Origin: Thermoactinomycetaceae bacterium
Lineage (GTDB): Bacteria; Bacillota; Bacilli; Thermoactinomycetales; Thermoactinomycetaceae
Length of the DNA: 64,000 nucleotides
Assembly: GCA_025449975.1 (NCBI GenBank)
Contig: JANWIG010000038.1
Coordinates: 42,389 to 106,388, forward strand
Direction of reading: 5' to 3'
Position numbers and translations under genes: made by a program. Below are positions 46,426 to 56,101 of the stretch, piece after piece; positions within the stretch are counted from its first letter, which is position 1; the number at the start of each line of letters is the position of its first letter. The notes under the pieces were generated by a model that ran no database searches, was not told where the DNA came from, and was given only the letters and a program-made list of their open reading frames with translations.

Positions 46426-46600
46426 CCCAAAAAATTCCCGAAATTTTTCATACTTGACATCACTAATCCCTTGCTTGTCACAAAACTTTCATCTATTTTG
46501 CTCAATCTTCACACACCATCTTCAAATTTGCCGCAAAATATCTTTACGGTTTTGTGACAAATTGTAACAAACTATTTATTAATCTGCCGCTTTATATTAA

Positions 46601-46645
46601 TATATATTTGTGATTGTTGTGTCTTTCATGTGAACGATTTCACAA
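46601..46645 (-). promoter_or_regulatory. FNR/Rex-type operator and promoter upstream of the MBL gene
   Basis: ATGTGAACGATTTCACAA (46628-46645) matches TGTGA-N6-TCACA exactly and Rex (TTGTGAA-N4-TTCACAA) with one mismatch. A TATATA box at 46606-46601 on the minus strand would put the centre near -42. It lies downstream of the korB terminator, so it serves the MBL gene. Confidence 0.55.
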
Positions 46646-46660
46646 TATCCTTTGTTCCAC

Positions 46661-46695
46661 AAAAAAAGAGCTACTCCCAAAAAAGAAGTAGCTAC
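46661..46695 (-). terminator. Terminator of korAB
   Basis: AGCTACTTC/GGAGTAGCT stem followed by T7 on the minus strand, immediately after korB. Confidence 0.75.
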
Positions 46696-46710
46696 AAGAT
46701 TTCTATGATA

Positions 46711-47577
46711 TTACATGAATTCAGAAGCTAGCCTTTCAAAGTCTTCACGAGAAATTTTAAGATCTTGTTTGTATAGTGGTTCCTTTCTAAAACCTTTGAT
46801 CAGTTCTTCGTACGGTTGGCGATCTTTATTTTGATAAATAATTCCAGTAACAAGACTATTGTGTTCCATCAATGTTTGCATCGCCATATTACGATTAGAC
46901 GGATCATAGCCTTCGATATCATCCAAATTGACCAAGTTGTTTTTAAACCAATCGTACGTATTAATTTTATTGTACGTCACACAGGGACTATACACGTTGA
47001 TCAAAGAGAAACCTTTATGCTGAATCCCTGCTTGAATAATATTCGTTAATTGTTTGAGATCACTCGATACAGACTGGGCAACAAAGCCAGCTCCAACCGT
47101 TAAAGCCATCTCCATCGGTGCAATCGCTGCCTCAATCGAACCGCTTGGCGTACTTTTGGTTTTAAAGCCCAACTGACTTCGAGGAGAGGTTTGACCTTTT
47201 GTTAAACCATATACTTGGTTATCCATAACAATATAAGTGATATCTACATTACGCCGAATCGCATGAACCGTATGCCCCATACCGATCGCAAAACCATCTC
47301 CATCACCACCAGCAGCCACAACCGTTAAATCGCGATTTGCTAATTTTAATCCTTGAGCAATTGGCAGAGAACGTCCGTGAACGCTGTGAAATCCATAAGC
47401 ATTCACATAGCCAGAGATCCGACCTGAACAACCGATCCCTGACACAATCGCAACATCCTCAGGCTCTAGTCCAAGATTAGCAAATGCCCGTTGCATCGCC
47501 GCCAATACCGAGAAGTCACCACACCCTGGACACCAGTTTGGTTTTACTTTATTGCGGAAATCTTTAAATGTTGCCAT
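46711..47577 (-). CDS. korB: 2-oxoacid:ferredoxin oxidoreductase beta subunit
   Basis: 288 residues from the ATG at 47577 (MATFKDFRNKVKPNWCPGCGDFSVL), with AAGGAG upstream; it overlaps the end of korA by 14 bases. Thiamine diphosphate-binding subunit: WCPGCGDF, GDGDGFAIGMGHTVHAIRRN (TPP/Mg motif) and SPCVTYNKINTYDWF. Pairs with KorA to convert 2-oxoglutarate or another 2-oxoacid to the acyl-CoA with reduction of ferredoxin. Confidence 0.94.
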   Translation of the reverse strand: MATFKDFRNKVKPNWCPGCGDFSVLAAMQRAFANLGLEPEDVAIVSGIGCSGRISGYVNAYGFHSVHGRSLPIAQGLKLANRDLTVVAAGGDGDGFAIGMGHTVHAIRRNVDITYIVMDNQVYGLTKGQTSPRSQLGFKTKSTPSGSIEAAIAPMEMALTVGAGFVAQSVSSDLKQLTNIIQAGIQHKGFSLINVYSPCVTYNKINTYDWFKNNLVNLDDIEGYDPSNRNMAMQTLMEHNSLVTGIIYQNKDRQPYEELIKGFRKEPLYKQDLKISREDFERLASEFM

Positions 47578-49321
47578 GGACCAACAGCTCCTTACATTGT
47601 TTGTAGATTTCAGAAGGCAGGAATGGGTTTCCATTGTATTTGCCAAAAGGAACAATTTTTTCGGCCATCCCTACTTGCATTTTGATCACCTGAGCCAATT
47701 GTCCCGTTGCGTTATTTTCGACCACTACTACCTTGCGTGCTTTTTTCATTTCTTCCGCAATGATCTGGGTTGGGAATGGTAAGATCTGTGGAAGGTGAGC
47801 ATGGTTCACTCTCATACCTTCTGCCTCTAGACGTTCCATCGCTTCAGCAATTGTGCCACGTGTTGAGTTAAAACCGATCAGGAGTACATCGGCATCCTCA
47901 TATTTGGAGTCTAGATGCACTGGTTTGCTAAAGTTGATACCATTCTTTAATTTTCCTAGTCTTTTGTTCATCATTTTTACACGGTTGATTGTACTCTCGG
48001 ATGGACGACCTGTCTCATCGTGCTCTACTCCGGTTACATGGTGTAAGCCGTTCTTTTTACCTGGTAAAACCCGACGAGAAATTCCATCTTCCGTAAATCC
48101 ATAACGAGGGAACAACTCGGAGTTAGCCAATGGAGGTAACTCTTCATCATCCGAAACCAGTTTTCCACGGTTGATCTGAATTCGGTTATAATCTAGAGGC
48201 TCAACCGTTTGTTTACCCAATGAGAGAGCCAAGTCAGTCAAAATAATGACAGGACATTGATATTGCTCCGCTAAGTTAAATGCCTCGATCGTATCATAGA
48301 AGCATTCTTCAGCCGTACTTGGAGCAATCACAATTTTAGGAATCTCACCATGGGTACTGAATAACATGGCTAGCAAGTCACTTTGTTCTTGTTTGGTCGG
48401 TAATCCGGTACTTGGACCCCCACGCTGTGTATTGACAATGACTGCTGGTGTTTCGGTCATTCCAGATAATCCGATCGCTTCTGTCATCAATGAAAGCCCA
48501 GGACCAGCTGAAGCTGTCAATGTACGAACGCCACCGTAGTTGGCACCGATCACCATCGTAATGGCTGCAATCTCATCTTCTGTTTGGACAACCGTACCAC
48601 CAAATTCTGGTAAGCGTTTAATTAGCCATTCCATTATTTCGGAAGACGGAGTAATTGGGTATGCTGCCATTAAACGTGCACCCGCAGCTAAGGCACCAAA
48701 AGCAATGGCATCATTTCCAATCATATATAGACGCTTTTTGCCATCCGATTTCTCTAACTTTAGTTCGGATGCGTCAAGAAGTTCAGATTCTACATATTCT
48801 TTCCCGCGTGCAATCGCTTCTAAGTTTTTCTCTACAACTTTTTGTCCCTTTCTAGAAAACCGTTCTTCTAATACTTCACGAAATGCATCTATCGGCACAC
48901 CTAATAAGGCAGTGGACGCTCCAACCGCTACCATATTTTTCATTTGGGCCATTCCAACTTCTTCCGCAATCTTAGTAAACGGAACAGCGATCAAACGAGC
49001 AGATACCCCTTCTGGAACAGTTGGGTTAAATTTAGAATCCGCAATAATAATTCCATTTGATACCAATTCGCTAGCATTAAAATCAATCGTCTCTTGGTCA
49101 AATGCAACAAGAATATCTAATTCGTCTGAGATCGAACGAACTGGATTTACACTGATCCGAAGTTTTGTATTTGAGTGTCCACCTTTAATCCGGGATGAAA
49201 AGTGACGGTAGCCATAAAGATAATACCCCTTGCGATTTAGTGCGGTAGATAGAATTTCACCAGCACTATCAATCCCTTCACCTTGCTGTCCGCCCACTTT
49301 CCACGAAAGCTGCTTTTTCAT
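47564..49321 (-). CDS. korA: 2-oxoacid:ferredoxin oxidoreductase, fused gamma-alpha subunit
   Basis: 585 residues, AAAGGAGATG upstream. The N-terminal gamma domain (about 1-190, VGGQQGEGIDSAGEIL) is fused to the alpha domain (GNDAIAFGALAAGARLMAAYPITPSSEIMEWL, QRGGPSTGLPTKQEQSDL) as in the Bacilli and actinobacterial KorA type. Acts with KorB in the cytoplasm. The korAB-rny-ymdB-spoVS neighbourhood is conserved in spore-formers. Both genes share one message. Confidence 0.95.
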   Translation of the reverse strand: MKKQLSWKVGGQQGEGIDSAGEILSTALNRKGYYLYGYRHFSSRIKGGHSNTKLRISVNPVRSISDELDILVAFDQETIDFNASELVSNGIIIADSKFNPTVPEGVSARLIAVPFTKIAEEVGMAQMKNMVAVGASTALLGVPIDAFREVLEERFSRKGQKVVEKNLEAIARGKEYVESELLDASELKLEKSDGKKRLYMIGNDAIAFGALAAGARLMAAYPITPSSEIMEWLIKRLPEFGGTVVQTEDEIAAITMVIGANYGGVRTLTASAGPGLSLMTEAIGLSGMTETPAVIVNTQRGGPSTGLPTKQEQSDLLAMLFSTHGEIPKIVIAPSTAEECFYDTIEAFNLAEQYQCPVIILTDLALSLGKQTVEPLDYNRIQINRGKLVSDDEELPPLANSELFPRYGFTEDGISRRVLPGKKNGLHHVTGVEHDETGRPSESTINRVKMMNKRLGKLKNGINFSKPVHLDSKYEDADVLLIGFNSTRGTIAEAMERLEAEGMRVNHAHLPQILPFPTQIIAEEMKKARKVVVVENNATGQLAQVIKMQVGMAEKIVPFGKYNGNPFLPSEIYKQCKELLVHGNI

Positions 49322-49551
49322 GAACTCATCTCCTTTAATTCACAAAAAGAGAAACTATAATAACATTATTTATCAGCTCTTCACCTTTGACTCATTTGAT
49401 GATTGTGTTGAGATGATAACTTCATCATTTAATAATTCTAGTCTTCTACTAGTCAAAAAGCAACCTTTAATAAACTTCTCTTCTTTTATTTACTTCACAT
49501 TTTTAACGGTATTTAGCCTAGTTTAATATAAATAGCATTATTCTTTAATTT

Positions 49552-50505
49552 TTATCTATTTTTTGTAGCTAAATGCTCTTTATAAAACGAGTAACCATTT
49601 CCCCAAAACCATTTGCGAATTAAGCTGCTTGGATAGTGCTTTTCAAGCTCTTTCAATAAATGGTTCACATGACCGATATGCTCAAGTTCGGGAACTTTCA
49701 TCGTAAATCCATCAAAGTCAGATCCAAAATAGAGAATATCTTCGCCCCCCAGCTCACAAACATGCTCAATATGATGGATAACATCTCCTATTCTCGCTTT
49801 ATTTTCCATCTCATGTAAAAAAGAAGGGACGAAAGTAATCCCCATCAATCCCTTTTTTGAAATCAAAGCTAAGATCTGATCGTTCTCTAAATTTCGTTTA
49901 TGTGAACAGATAGACTTACAATTGGAATGCGATGCAACCACAGGAAGCGAATGATATTCGATGACATCCCAAAATCCTCTTACAGAGAGATGAGAAACAT
50001 CCAAAATCATCTGAAGTCGTTCCATTTCTTGAATAAACTGAAATCCAAATGAGGTTAATCCTCCTCCTCTTTCCTCACCAATTCCATCCGCTACTTCATT
50101 TGCCTGATTCCAGGTTAGCCCTACCTGCCTTACACCCAGACGATGAAACAAGCGCAAATAGGCTATCTCTCCATTTAATGCATCTGCTCCTTCCAATGAC
50201 AACAACGCTAAGCAAGTGCTTGCCGAAGAATTTTCTAAGTCCTCCGCGGATCGAACCAATTGCATTCCCGGTGCAGTCAGTACTTTTTCATAAAAATAAT
50301 CAATTTGTTTCAGAGCAACGTCCAATTTTTGTGCCTTAGGCACTTGGCTTGGAACAAAAATAGCAAATGTCTCCAGTCCTACATTCCCTTCTTTTAGGCG
50401 CTGAACTGTCACATCCAAAGCCGAATCCTCAGCATGAAATAAATACTTCTCGGGGTCTTTCCAAATCTTCCATAACACATCACAATGTCCATCCATAAAC
50501 CGCAT
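49552..50505 (-). CDS. Membrane dipeptidase (renal dipeptidase family)
   Basis: 317 residues, AAAGGAG upstream. Family M19 metal ligands and motifs: N-terminal DGHCDVLWK, SLEGADAL, LTWNQANEVADG, LDVSHLSVRGFWDV, SHSNCKSIC and the C-terminal YFGSDFDGF. A zinc dipeptidase of the cytoplasm in Bacilli, similar to those found near rny and korAB in related genomes. It stands alone, with 230 bases of AT-rich sequence on its upstream side relative to korA. Confidence 0.9.
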   Translation of the reverse strand: MRFMDGHCDVLWKIWKDPEKYLFHAEDSALDVTVQRLKEGNVGLETFAIFVPSQVPKAQKLDVALKQIDYFYEKVLTAPGMQLVRSAEDLENSSASTCLALLSLEGADALNGEIAYLRLFHRLGVRQVGLTWNQANEVADGIGEERGGGLTSFGFQFIQEMERLQMILDVSHLSVRGFWDVIEYHSLPVVASHSNCKSICSHKRNLENDQILALISKKGLMGITFVPSFLHEMENKARIGDVIHHIEHVCELGGEDILYFGSDFDGFTMKVPELEHIGHVNHLLKELEKHYPSSLIRKWFWGNGYSFYKEHLATKNR

Positions 50506-50526
50506 GATTTTCGCTCCTTTGAAAAA

Positions 50527-50555
50527 AACCTGTTTATTAATAAATAAACAGGTTT
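50527..50555 (-). terminator. Terminator of spoVS
   Basis: AACCTGTTTATT-aat-AATAAACAGGTT followed by TTTTTTC on the minus strand. Confidence 0.75.
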
Positions 50556-50581
50556 AAAAACAGGGGATATATTTTATTCAC

Positions 50582-50845
50582 TTAATGTCGAGGTTCAACA
50601 ATCAATTTAATTGCTGTACGCTCTTCACCATCGATGACGATATCCGTAAAAGCTGGTATGCAAATTAAATCAATACCACTCGGCGCCACAAATCCTCGTG
50701 CAATTGCAACCGCCTTCACAGCTTGGTTTAATGCTCCCGCACCAATGGCTTGCATCTCTGCTTGACCCCGTTCACGCAAGACTCCGGCTAATGCACCTGC
50801 GACAGAATTCGGATTGGATTTTGCTGAAACTTTTAATACTTCCAT
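50582..50845 (-). CDS. spoVS: Stage V sporulation protein S
   Basis: 86-87 residues from the ATG at 50845 (MEVLKVSAKSNPNSVAGALAGVL), with GAGGAGGT upstream; 15 extra codons in the ORF track are dropped. SpoVS is a small Alba-like DNA/RNA-binding protein needed for coat assembly and late sporulation control. The sequence is almost invariant in spore-formers (AIGAGALNQAVKAVAIARG), which makes this a secure call and a marker of sporulation ability. Confidence 0.97.
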   Translation of the reverse strand: MEVLKVSAKSNPNSVAGALAGVLRERGQAEMQAIGAGALNQAVKAVAIARGFVAPSGIDLICIPAFTDIVIDGEERTAIKLIVEPRH

Positions 50846-50975
50846 GTAGGTACCTCCTCGATAGTCTTCGATGGTTTGGAGTGAGTCCACTTTAATATCT
50901 ATTCGACTAACTCTTAAAAATTCCTGCTACTTTTTGTAGACTGGAATGAAAAAACCTAAATAATTTTATATAAAA

Positions 50976-51770
50976 TTAGCTAATTAATGGATGATCCTCA
51001 TCTATTCGGATTCTCCGCAATTTTTTGGTTCTTTTGGTCTGAACATCCAGCTCAATCAATACTGCATTCAATTGTTCCCTGCCTTTGGCTACTTCAAATC
51101 GGACAGGAAGTTGCGTTACAAAACGCCTGACGACTGCGTCTGTTTTCATTCCCAATACACCATCGTAAGGACCAACCATCCCTACATCGGATATATACCC
51201 TGTTCCACCCGGCAATATTCTTTCATCTGCCGTTTGTACATGTGTATGCGTTCCGACGATCGCCGAGACACGTCCAGCTGCATACCAAGCCATCGATTGT
51301 TTTTCCGAAGTGGTTTCTGCATGGAAGTCAATAAAAATATATTGATTCGGTGAGATCTGATTCAAGATCTTATCCAATGTCCGAAAAGGACAATCGATCG
51401 ATTGTAAAAAACTGCGTCCCATTAAATTGATAATCGTACATTTTCCTTTTGGAGTAGATAAGGAAACAAAACTGTGCCCCGGAGTTCCTTCCGGAAAGTT
51501 CCCAGGCCGTAGGAGCCTCTCTTCACTATCGATAAAGTCAAATATTTCCGGTTGTGCCCATGTGTGATTGCCCAAGGTAATGCAGTCGACACCTGCCGCC
51601 AATAGTTCGCGGGTGATTGCTCTTGTGATCCCTCTCCCGTTCGAAGCTGAATTTTCACCATTTACAACGACCACATCAGGAGCAAAAAGAGTTTTTAATT
51701 CTGGTAAATATCTCAGCAAAGTTCGACGGCCTAAATCACCTACGACATCTCCGATCATCAATATCTTCAT
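50976..51770 (-). CDS. ymdB: Metallophosphatase YmdB (2',3'-cyclic nucleotide phosphodiesterase)
   Basis: 264 residues, GGAGG upstream. Calcineurin-like dinuclear metal site: MKILMIGDVVGD, NGENSASNGRGIT, GNHTWAQPE, FHAETTSEK and GTHTHVQTAD. In B. subtilis YmdB regulates biofilm and motility genes and is transcribed with rny, as here. The gene lies 53 bases downstream of rny. Confidence 0.95.
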   Translation of the reverse strand: MKILMIGDVVGDLGRRTLLRYLPELKTLFAPDVVVVNGENSASNGRGITRAITRELLAAGVDCITLGNHTWAQPEIFDFIDSEERLLRPGNFPEGTPGHSFVSLSTPKGKCTIINLMGRSFLQSIDCPFRTLDKILNQISPNQYIFIDFHAETTSEKQSMAWYAAGRVSAIVGTHTHVQTADERILPGGTGYISDVGMVGPYDGVLGMKTDAVVRRFVTQLPVRFEVAKGREQLNAVLIELDVQTKRTKKLRRIRIDEDHPLIS

Positions 51771-51823
51771 ATTATATAATTTCCTCCAACCTACTTGAAA
51801 AAAATAAAGCGGCCGGAGCCACT

Positions 51824-53365
51824 TTATTTAGCATATTCCACAGAACGTGTCTCCCTAATCACTGTAACCTTAATATGACCGGGATATTCCAACTGCGCTT
51901 CAATCTGTTTCGTAATTTCTCTTGCCAGCCTACTGGCTTCAGCATCATCGACCTCTTCGGGCTTCACAATAATACGACACTCGCGACCGGCTTGAATCGC
52001 ATAAGACTTTTCTACTCCATCAAATGACTCACAAATATCTTCCAACTTTTCTAAGCGTTTAATATACGTTTCAAGCGTCTCCCGTCTTGCACCTGGACGG
52101 GCAGCAGATAGGGCATCTGCAGCTCGAACGAGAACAGCAATGACACTGGTTGCCTCCACATCACCATGGTGAGAAGCAATACTATTGATCACCACAGGAT
52201 GCTCTTTATATTTTTTGGCCAACTCAACACCAATTTCAACATGAGAGCCTTCAATCTCATGATCAATCGCCTTACCAATATCGTGAAGCAAACCAGCTCG
52301 TTTCGCGAGATGAATATCTTCACCCAACTCAGCAGCCAGCAATCCAGCAAGATGAGCGACTTCCATGGAATGCTTGAGAACATTTTGTCCATAGCTTGTT
52401 CGGAACTTCAGCCGTCCAATAATCTTAATCAAGTCGGGGTGGAGACTGTGCACACCTGTTTCAAAGGTAGCCTGCTCTCCATAATCACGAATACGCTCGT
52501 CCACATCTCGTCTGGCGCGATCGACCATCTCTTCAATCCGTGCTGGGTGAATACGCCCATCTGCTACCAGTTTCTCGAGAGCCACACGGGCCACTTCACG
52601 TCGAATCGGGTCAAACCCAGAGAGAATAACCGCTTCTGGGGTATCATCGATAATAAGATCAATTCCGGTTAATGTCTCCAATGTCCGAATATTTCTACCT
52701 TCTCGACCAATAATTCGACCTTTCATTTCATCGTTTGGTAAGGTTACAACAGAAACAGTGGTTTCCGCTATATGATCAGCAGCGCATCGTTGAATGGCTA
52801 ACGATAAAATATTGCGAGCTCGTTTTTCCCCTTCTTCAATGGCTTGCTGTTCCATCTCTTTCATGATCTGGGCTGTTTCATGTTTCATCTCATCTTCGAC
52901 CTTTTTCAAAATCAGCTGTCTTGCTTCCTCTGTTGTAAGCCCAGAAATCCGTTCCATTTCTTTTAGCTGGTCCTGATATAGCTGTTCAACTTTTTGTTCG
53001 CGCTTTTCAATCAGCTGTACTTTTTGACTTAATTCTTCACTACGCTGTTCAATTACTTGCTGTTTCTGCTCAAGAACTTCCTCTTTATGATTCAAGCGCC
53101 GTTCAATTCGCGCTAACTCATTGCGTTGTTCGCGGATTTCTTTTTCTACTTCACTACGGAATCGATGAACTTCATCGCGACCTTCAAAAATTTTTTCTTT
53201 CTTTACCGATTCGGCTTCTTTAGTCGCTTTTTCTAAGATTGCATTTGCTTCCCGCTCAGCACTCCCTATTTTCGCTTCGGCGGTTATTTTTCTCATCCAA
53301 TAACCAACAAATCCAGCGATTGGGATCAGAAGCAGCAAAATAATATCTAATGCTTCAAATGACAT
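51824..53365 (-). CDS. rny: Ribonuclease Y
   Basis: 513 residues from the ATG at 53365 ([23 protein letters not shown]), with GAGGGG seven bases upstream. Membrane anchor (1-25), long coiled coil (25-190), KH domain ([23 protein letters not shown]) and HD domain with the [10 protein letters not shown] metal site. Membrane-bound endoribonuclease that starts mRNA decay in Bacilli. A terminator and about 210 bases of unassigned leader precede it. Confidence 0.97.
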   Translation of the reverse strand: MSFEALDIILLLLIPIAGFVGYWMRKITAEAKIGSAEREANAILEKATKEAESVKKEKIFEGRDEVHRFRSEVEKEIREQRNELARIERRLNHKEEVLEQKQQVIEQRSEELSQKVQLIEKREQKVEQLYQDQLKEMERISGLTTEEARQLILKKVEDEMKHETAQIMKEMEQQAIEEGEKRARNILSLAIQRCAADHIAETTVSVVTLPNDEMKGRIIGREGRNIRTLETLTGIDLIIDDTPEAVILSGFDPIRREVARVALEKLVADGRIHPARIEEMVDRARRDVDERIRDYGEQATFETGVHSLHPDLIKIIGRLKFRTSYGQNVLKHSMEVAHLAGLLAAELGEDIHLAKRAGLLHDIGKAIDHEIEGSHVEIGVELAKKYKEHPVVINSIASHHGDVEATSVIAVLVRAADALSAARPGARRETLETYIKRLEKLEDICESFDGVEKSYAIQAGRECRIIVKPEEVDDAEASRLAREITKQIEAQLEYPGHIKVTVIRETRSVEYAK

Positions 53366-53400
53366 GTATTCGCCCCTCACCTCCCGATAACTTTCTTGGT

Positions 53401-53427
53401 AAAAAACAAGACCGACTATTTCGGTCC
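53401..53427 (-). terminator. Hairpin with T6 in front of rny
   Basis: GACCGA-aatag-TCGGTC followed by TTGTTTTTT on the minus strand, 35 bases before the rny start. It could end the repair operon upstream or attenuate rny. Confidence 0.6.
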
Positions 53428-53578
53428 TACGCGCTCGGTTCCCTGTTGTTGGCTATACCAGGTAAAGCCGGAATTCCAGCAATATCCTTTTCAAACATGA
53501 TCCATTAGTAAATAATGGAAATAGTGGTATCTTTTTTGTCTGAAAATCAAAGATACATAGTAATTTTATTATTTGTTT

Positions 53579-54250
53579 TTACCTATTGTCAAGGCAAGAG
53601 ACCGCCTCAACCTCAGATCTCGTTCCCAATAATCGAACCCGAAAAGCATGGTCAGCTGAAGCAGCGACATGCTCATTATGGGTTACCATAATCACTTGAC
53701 GCCCAAACGTATCGCAAAGCGATTTAATAAATTCGATCATCTGAATAACAAAGTCCTCACTCACATGTTTGCCTGGTTCATCGAGAATCACCGGTCCAGC
53801 CACACGTGGGCGGATCGTCTCCAATAGCGCAATCCTTAGCGCCAAAGAAATGATATCAATCACTCCCCCGCCTCGGGCATCCTGCGGCTTATTGCGCACA
53901 ATTTTTCCATCCACTTCCGTTACTACGTAGAACTCAGCAGTTGGACTCCCACCGCGATCGGCTAGCTCAATTTCAAACCGAAACATCGGTCCAAAAATAT
54001 ATTGCAAAGCTTTGGTGACCAATGCTTCCAATTGTAACTTGGCCTGCTCTCGCGCATGATCAGAGGACTTTTGCAATAAAAGCTGGACCCTTTCCAGTAA
54101 CTCTTTTTCTTGGATCACTTGTTGCAACTCCGCTTCGACCGCCTGCTGCTGCTGTAAGATCCGATCCCGTAATGCTGTTCGACGAGCTAATTCCATCTGA
54201 GCTTGCCTTAATTGCTCTTCCAATTGCATAAAGCTGGCTGGCTTCTCCAT
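53579..54250 (-). CDS. Rad50/SbcC-like ATPase, C-terminal half encoded as a separate protein
   Basis: 223 residues, ATG right after the preceding stop (TAGATG). A short coiled coil (about 1-75), then the second ATPase lobe: signature-like RGGGVIDIISLALRIALLE, Walker B GPVILDEPGKHVSE with catalytic Glu, and H-loop IMVTHNEHVA. There is no Walker A in this protein; it is encoded two genes upstream in the 530-residue partner. The two halves must assemble to make a functional Rad50-type head (inference). Last gene of the operon. Confidence 0.8.
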   Translation of the reverse strand: MEKPASFMQLEEQLRQAQMELARRTALRDRILQQQQAVEAELQQVIQEKELLERVQLLLQKSSDHAREQAKLQLEALVTKALQYIFGPMFRFEIELADRGGSPTAEFYVVTEVDGKIVRNKPQDARGGGVIDIISLALRIALLETIRPRVAGPVILDEPGKHVSEDFVIQMIEFIKSLCDTFGRQVIMVTHNEHVAASADHAFRVRLLGTRSEVEAVSCLDNR

Positions 54251-54496
54251 CTACCGTCTCAGCTCCTCTGGTAAACAAGCATTGGCTTCGGCAATCTCGC
54301 GATTGATTTCTTCTTCTAAGCGTTTAATCTCTTCGGATAATTGATCCGGTTTGACTCCTAGCTCATCTAACTCTTGTAATAAGTTTTCTTCTTGTCTTTT
54401 TAAATTTTCCAATTTTAATTCTGCCCGATATTTCATATCTTTCGCTTTTTCTAGCCTTAATTTTAAATCCTTAATCATATCCTCTAACTTTTTCAT
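54251..54496 (-). CDS. Small coiled-coil protein between the two Rad50 halves
   Basis: 81 residues from the ATG at 54496, with GGGGGAG six bases upstream. The whole product is a charged coiled coil (KLEDMIKDLKLRLEKAKDMKYRAELKLENLKRQ..) without other domain. Its stop is directly adjacent to the start of the C-terminal ATPase half. It could be the detached returning arm of the Rad50 coiled coil or a bridging subunit. Confidence 0.6.
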   Translation of the reverse strand: MKKLEDMIKDLKLRLEKAKDMKYRAELKLENLKRQEENLLQELDELGVKPDQLSEEIKRLEEEINREIAEANACLPEELRR

Positions 54497-54508
54497 CACT
54501 TTCTCCCC

Positions 54509-56101
54509 CTATTCAAATAAATGAGTTAGGATCTTCGCCGGCTCTACTTTCATCCCGCAAGTGGGACAACGTTCTTGCTTCGTCCATAAAGCAAGATATT
54601 GATCGCTTAATATTTCGATCTCCTTCACCTGGTCTTGATAGAACTGCTCTCCTCTTTCGAGCCGATCCCTTTTATCCAGCAACTCTTTTTCCAACTGTTT
54701 CAATTGCTCCCAGCGCGTTCGCTTCTGTTCAATGAAAACCAAACGCTCCTGACAAAGCGGGAGATGTTGCGTATCTTTTAACGCTTGCTCTTCTCTTTGC
54801 TTAGCGATCTGCACCGTCTGCCACTCTTTTCTTAGCTGCTCCAACAGCTCCAGACGAGCTAGCCGCTCCTCACTGATCGTTAAATGATGATCACATGGAG
54901 CCAACTCTCTTGTAACAGCAAGCGTCCGCTGGATCGGAATCTTTTGCTCTTGGAGTCTTAGCCATGCTTTCTGCTTTTCTTTTAAGTGATGATACTGTTC
55001 GAACTGGATGGTTAAATTTTCTAACAATTGATTCGCAGTGGACACCTTTTGACAGGAAGACACCTTCGCAGTAACCAACTGTAATTGATTTTGCACAGCT
55101 TCCCATCCTGTTTGGATATAAACCAGCTTCTGATAATATTCTTTCCTTCGTAAGAGATGGTTTAGTTTGCGCTCGCCTTCGTATACCCGTTCAGTTTGTT
55201 GTAAACTATTTTGAGTAAGCAGCATCTGTTCATGGTTTTGCTTCCAGCGATGGGCGAAATGGAGCAGCTGATTTCGTTTAAACAGCTTCCCTTCGATCGC
55301 CTCATACTTTGCCTCCACCAAGGGGAGCTGTTCCACTTGGTGGAGCAATTGCTGCTGCTCTTTTTGTTCCTGCTGGATCGCTTGATACCTTCGAGCCAGT
55401 TCCTTCAAACGCTCTTGCAATGCTTTCTTTCTTTGCGCTGATTGGTATAATCTCTCTGCTTTTGCCACCTGCTCCTTGAGCTGATCAAGGTTCTCATACG
55501 GCGCAGCCTCTTGTTCGAGCTGTTTTTTTCTTCCTTCTAAATACTTTAGCTGACTATTCAGTTGCTTCCGATCTTGAATGGTCCCCTTTAATGCTTGATC
55601 GATGATTTGCGCACCACTGATGCTTCCAATCACTTTTGCCTTGGCTTCACTCGATTCGGATAACAAGAATGCCCCTTCCAACTGAGTACCAAAATGAACA
55701 TAGATTTTATCTCGTGTTTGATCAATCTTTATCTTTAACGGCTTAACTTGATGAGCCTCCATAATCTCTAGCGGTACGGAACCGCCAAACCCTTCAAACC
55801 TTTGTTCCTTTCCTTCCGGATCAACCAAAATATAACGATTTACAGAACCTTTCCGCCGACGCTCCCGAATAATTTGCGTTCCATCTTCCAAGACCAACGT
55901 AACCTGACAACGGTCAGCTCCCTCGCGAATAAAGTCCGTTCCCCGCGGAAGATTAAACAAAACCCATCGGAGCGCTCGTAAAATCGCACTCTTTCCACTA
56001 TCGGAAGGACCAACAAAGACATGCAAGCCCCGAGCAAAGTTGACTTCTGTATGAACATGTGATTGGAAGTTTTCAATCACCAATTTTTGAAATCCCTTCA
56101 T
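54509..56101 (-). CDS. Rad50/SbcC-like ATPase, N-terminal half ending in a zinc hook
   Basis: 530 residues, start overlapping the nuclease gene stop (ATGA). Walker A GPSDSGKSAI at 31-40 and Q-loop region (ENFQSHVHTEVNF in front), then 300 residues of coiled coil, and the zinc hook RCPTCGMK at 511-518, only 18 residues from the C-terminus. In ordinary Rad50/SbcC the chain returns from the hook along a second arm to the C-terminal lobe; here it stops. The missing half is supplied by separate genes downstream. Confidence 0.85.
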   Translation of the reverse strand: MKGFQKLVIENFQSHVHTEVNFARGLHVFVGPSDSGKSAILRALRWVLFNLPRGTDFIREGADRCQVTLVLEDGTQIIRERRRKGSVNRYILVDPEGKEQRFEGFGGSVPLEIMEAHQVKPLKIKIDQTRDKIYVHFGTQLEGAFLLSESSEAKAKVIGSISGAQIIDQALKGTIQDRKQLNSQLKYLEGRKKQLEQEAAPYENLDQLKEQVAKAERLYQSAQRKKALQERLKELARRYQAIQQEQKEQQQLLHQVEQLPLVEAKYEAIEGKLFKRNQLLHFAHRWKQNHEQMLLTQNSLQQTERVYEGERKLNHLLRRKEYYQKLVYIQTGWEAVQNQLQLVTAKVSSCQKVSTANQLLENLTIQFEQYHHLKEKQKAWLRLQEQKIPIQRTLAVTRELAPCDHHLTISEERLARLELLEQLRKEWQTVQIAKQREEQALKDTQHLPLCQERLVFIEQKRTRWEQLKQLEKELLDKRDRLERGEQFYQDQVKEIEILSDQYLALWTKQERCPTCGMKVEPAKILTHLFE

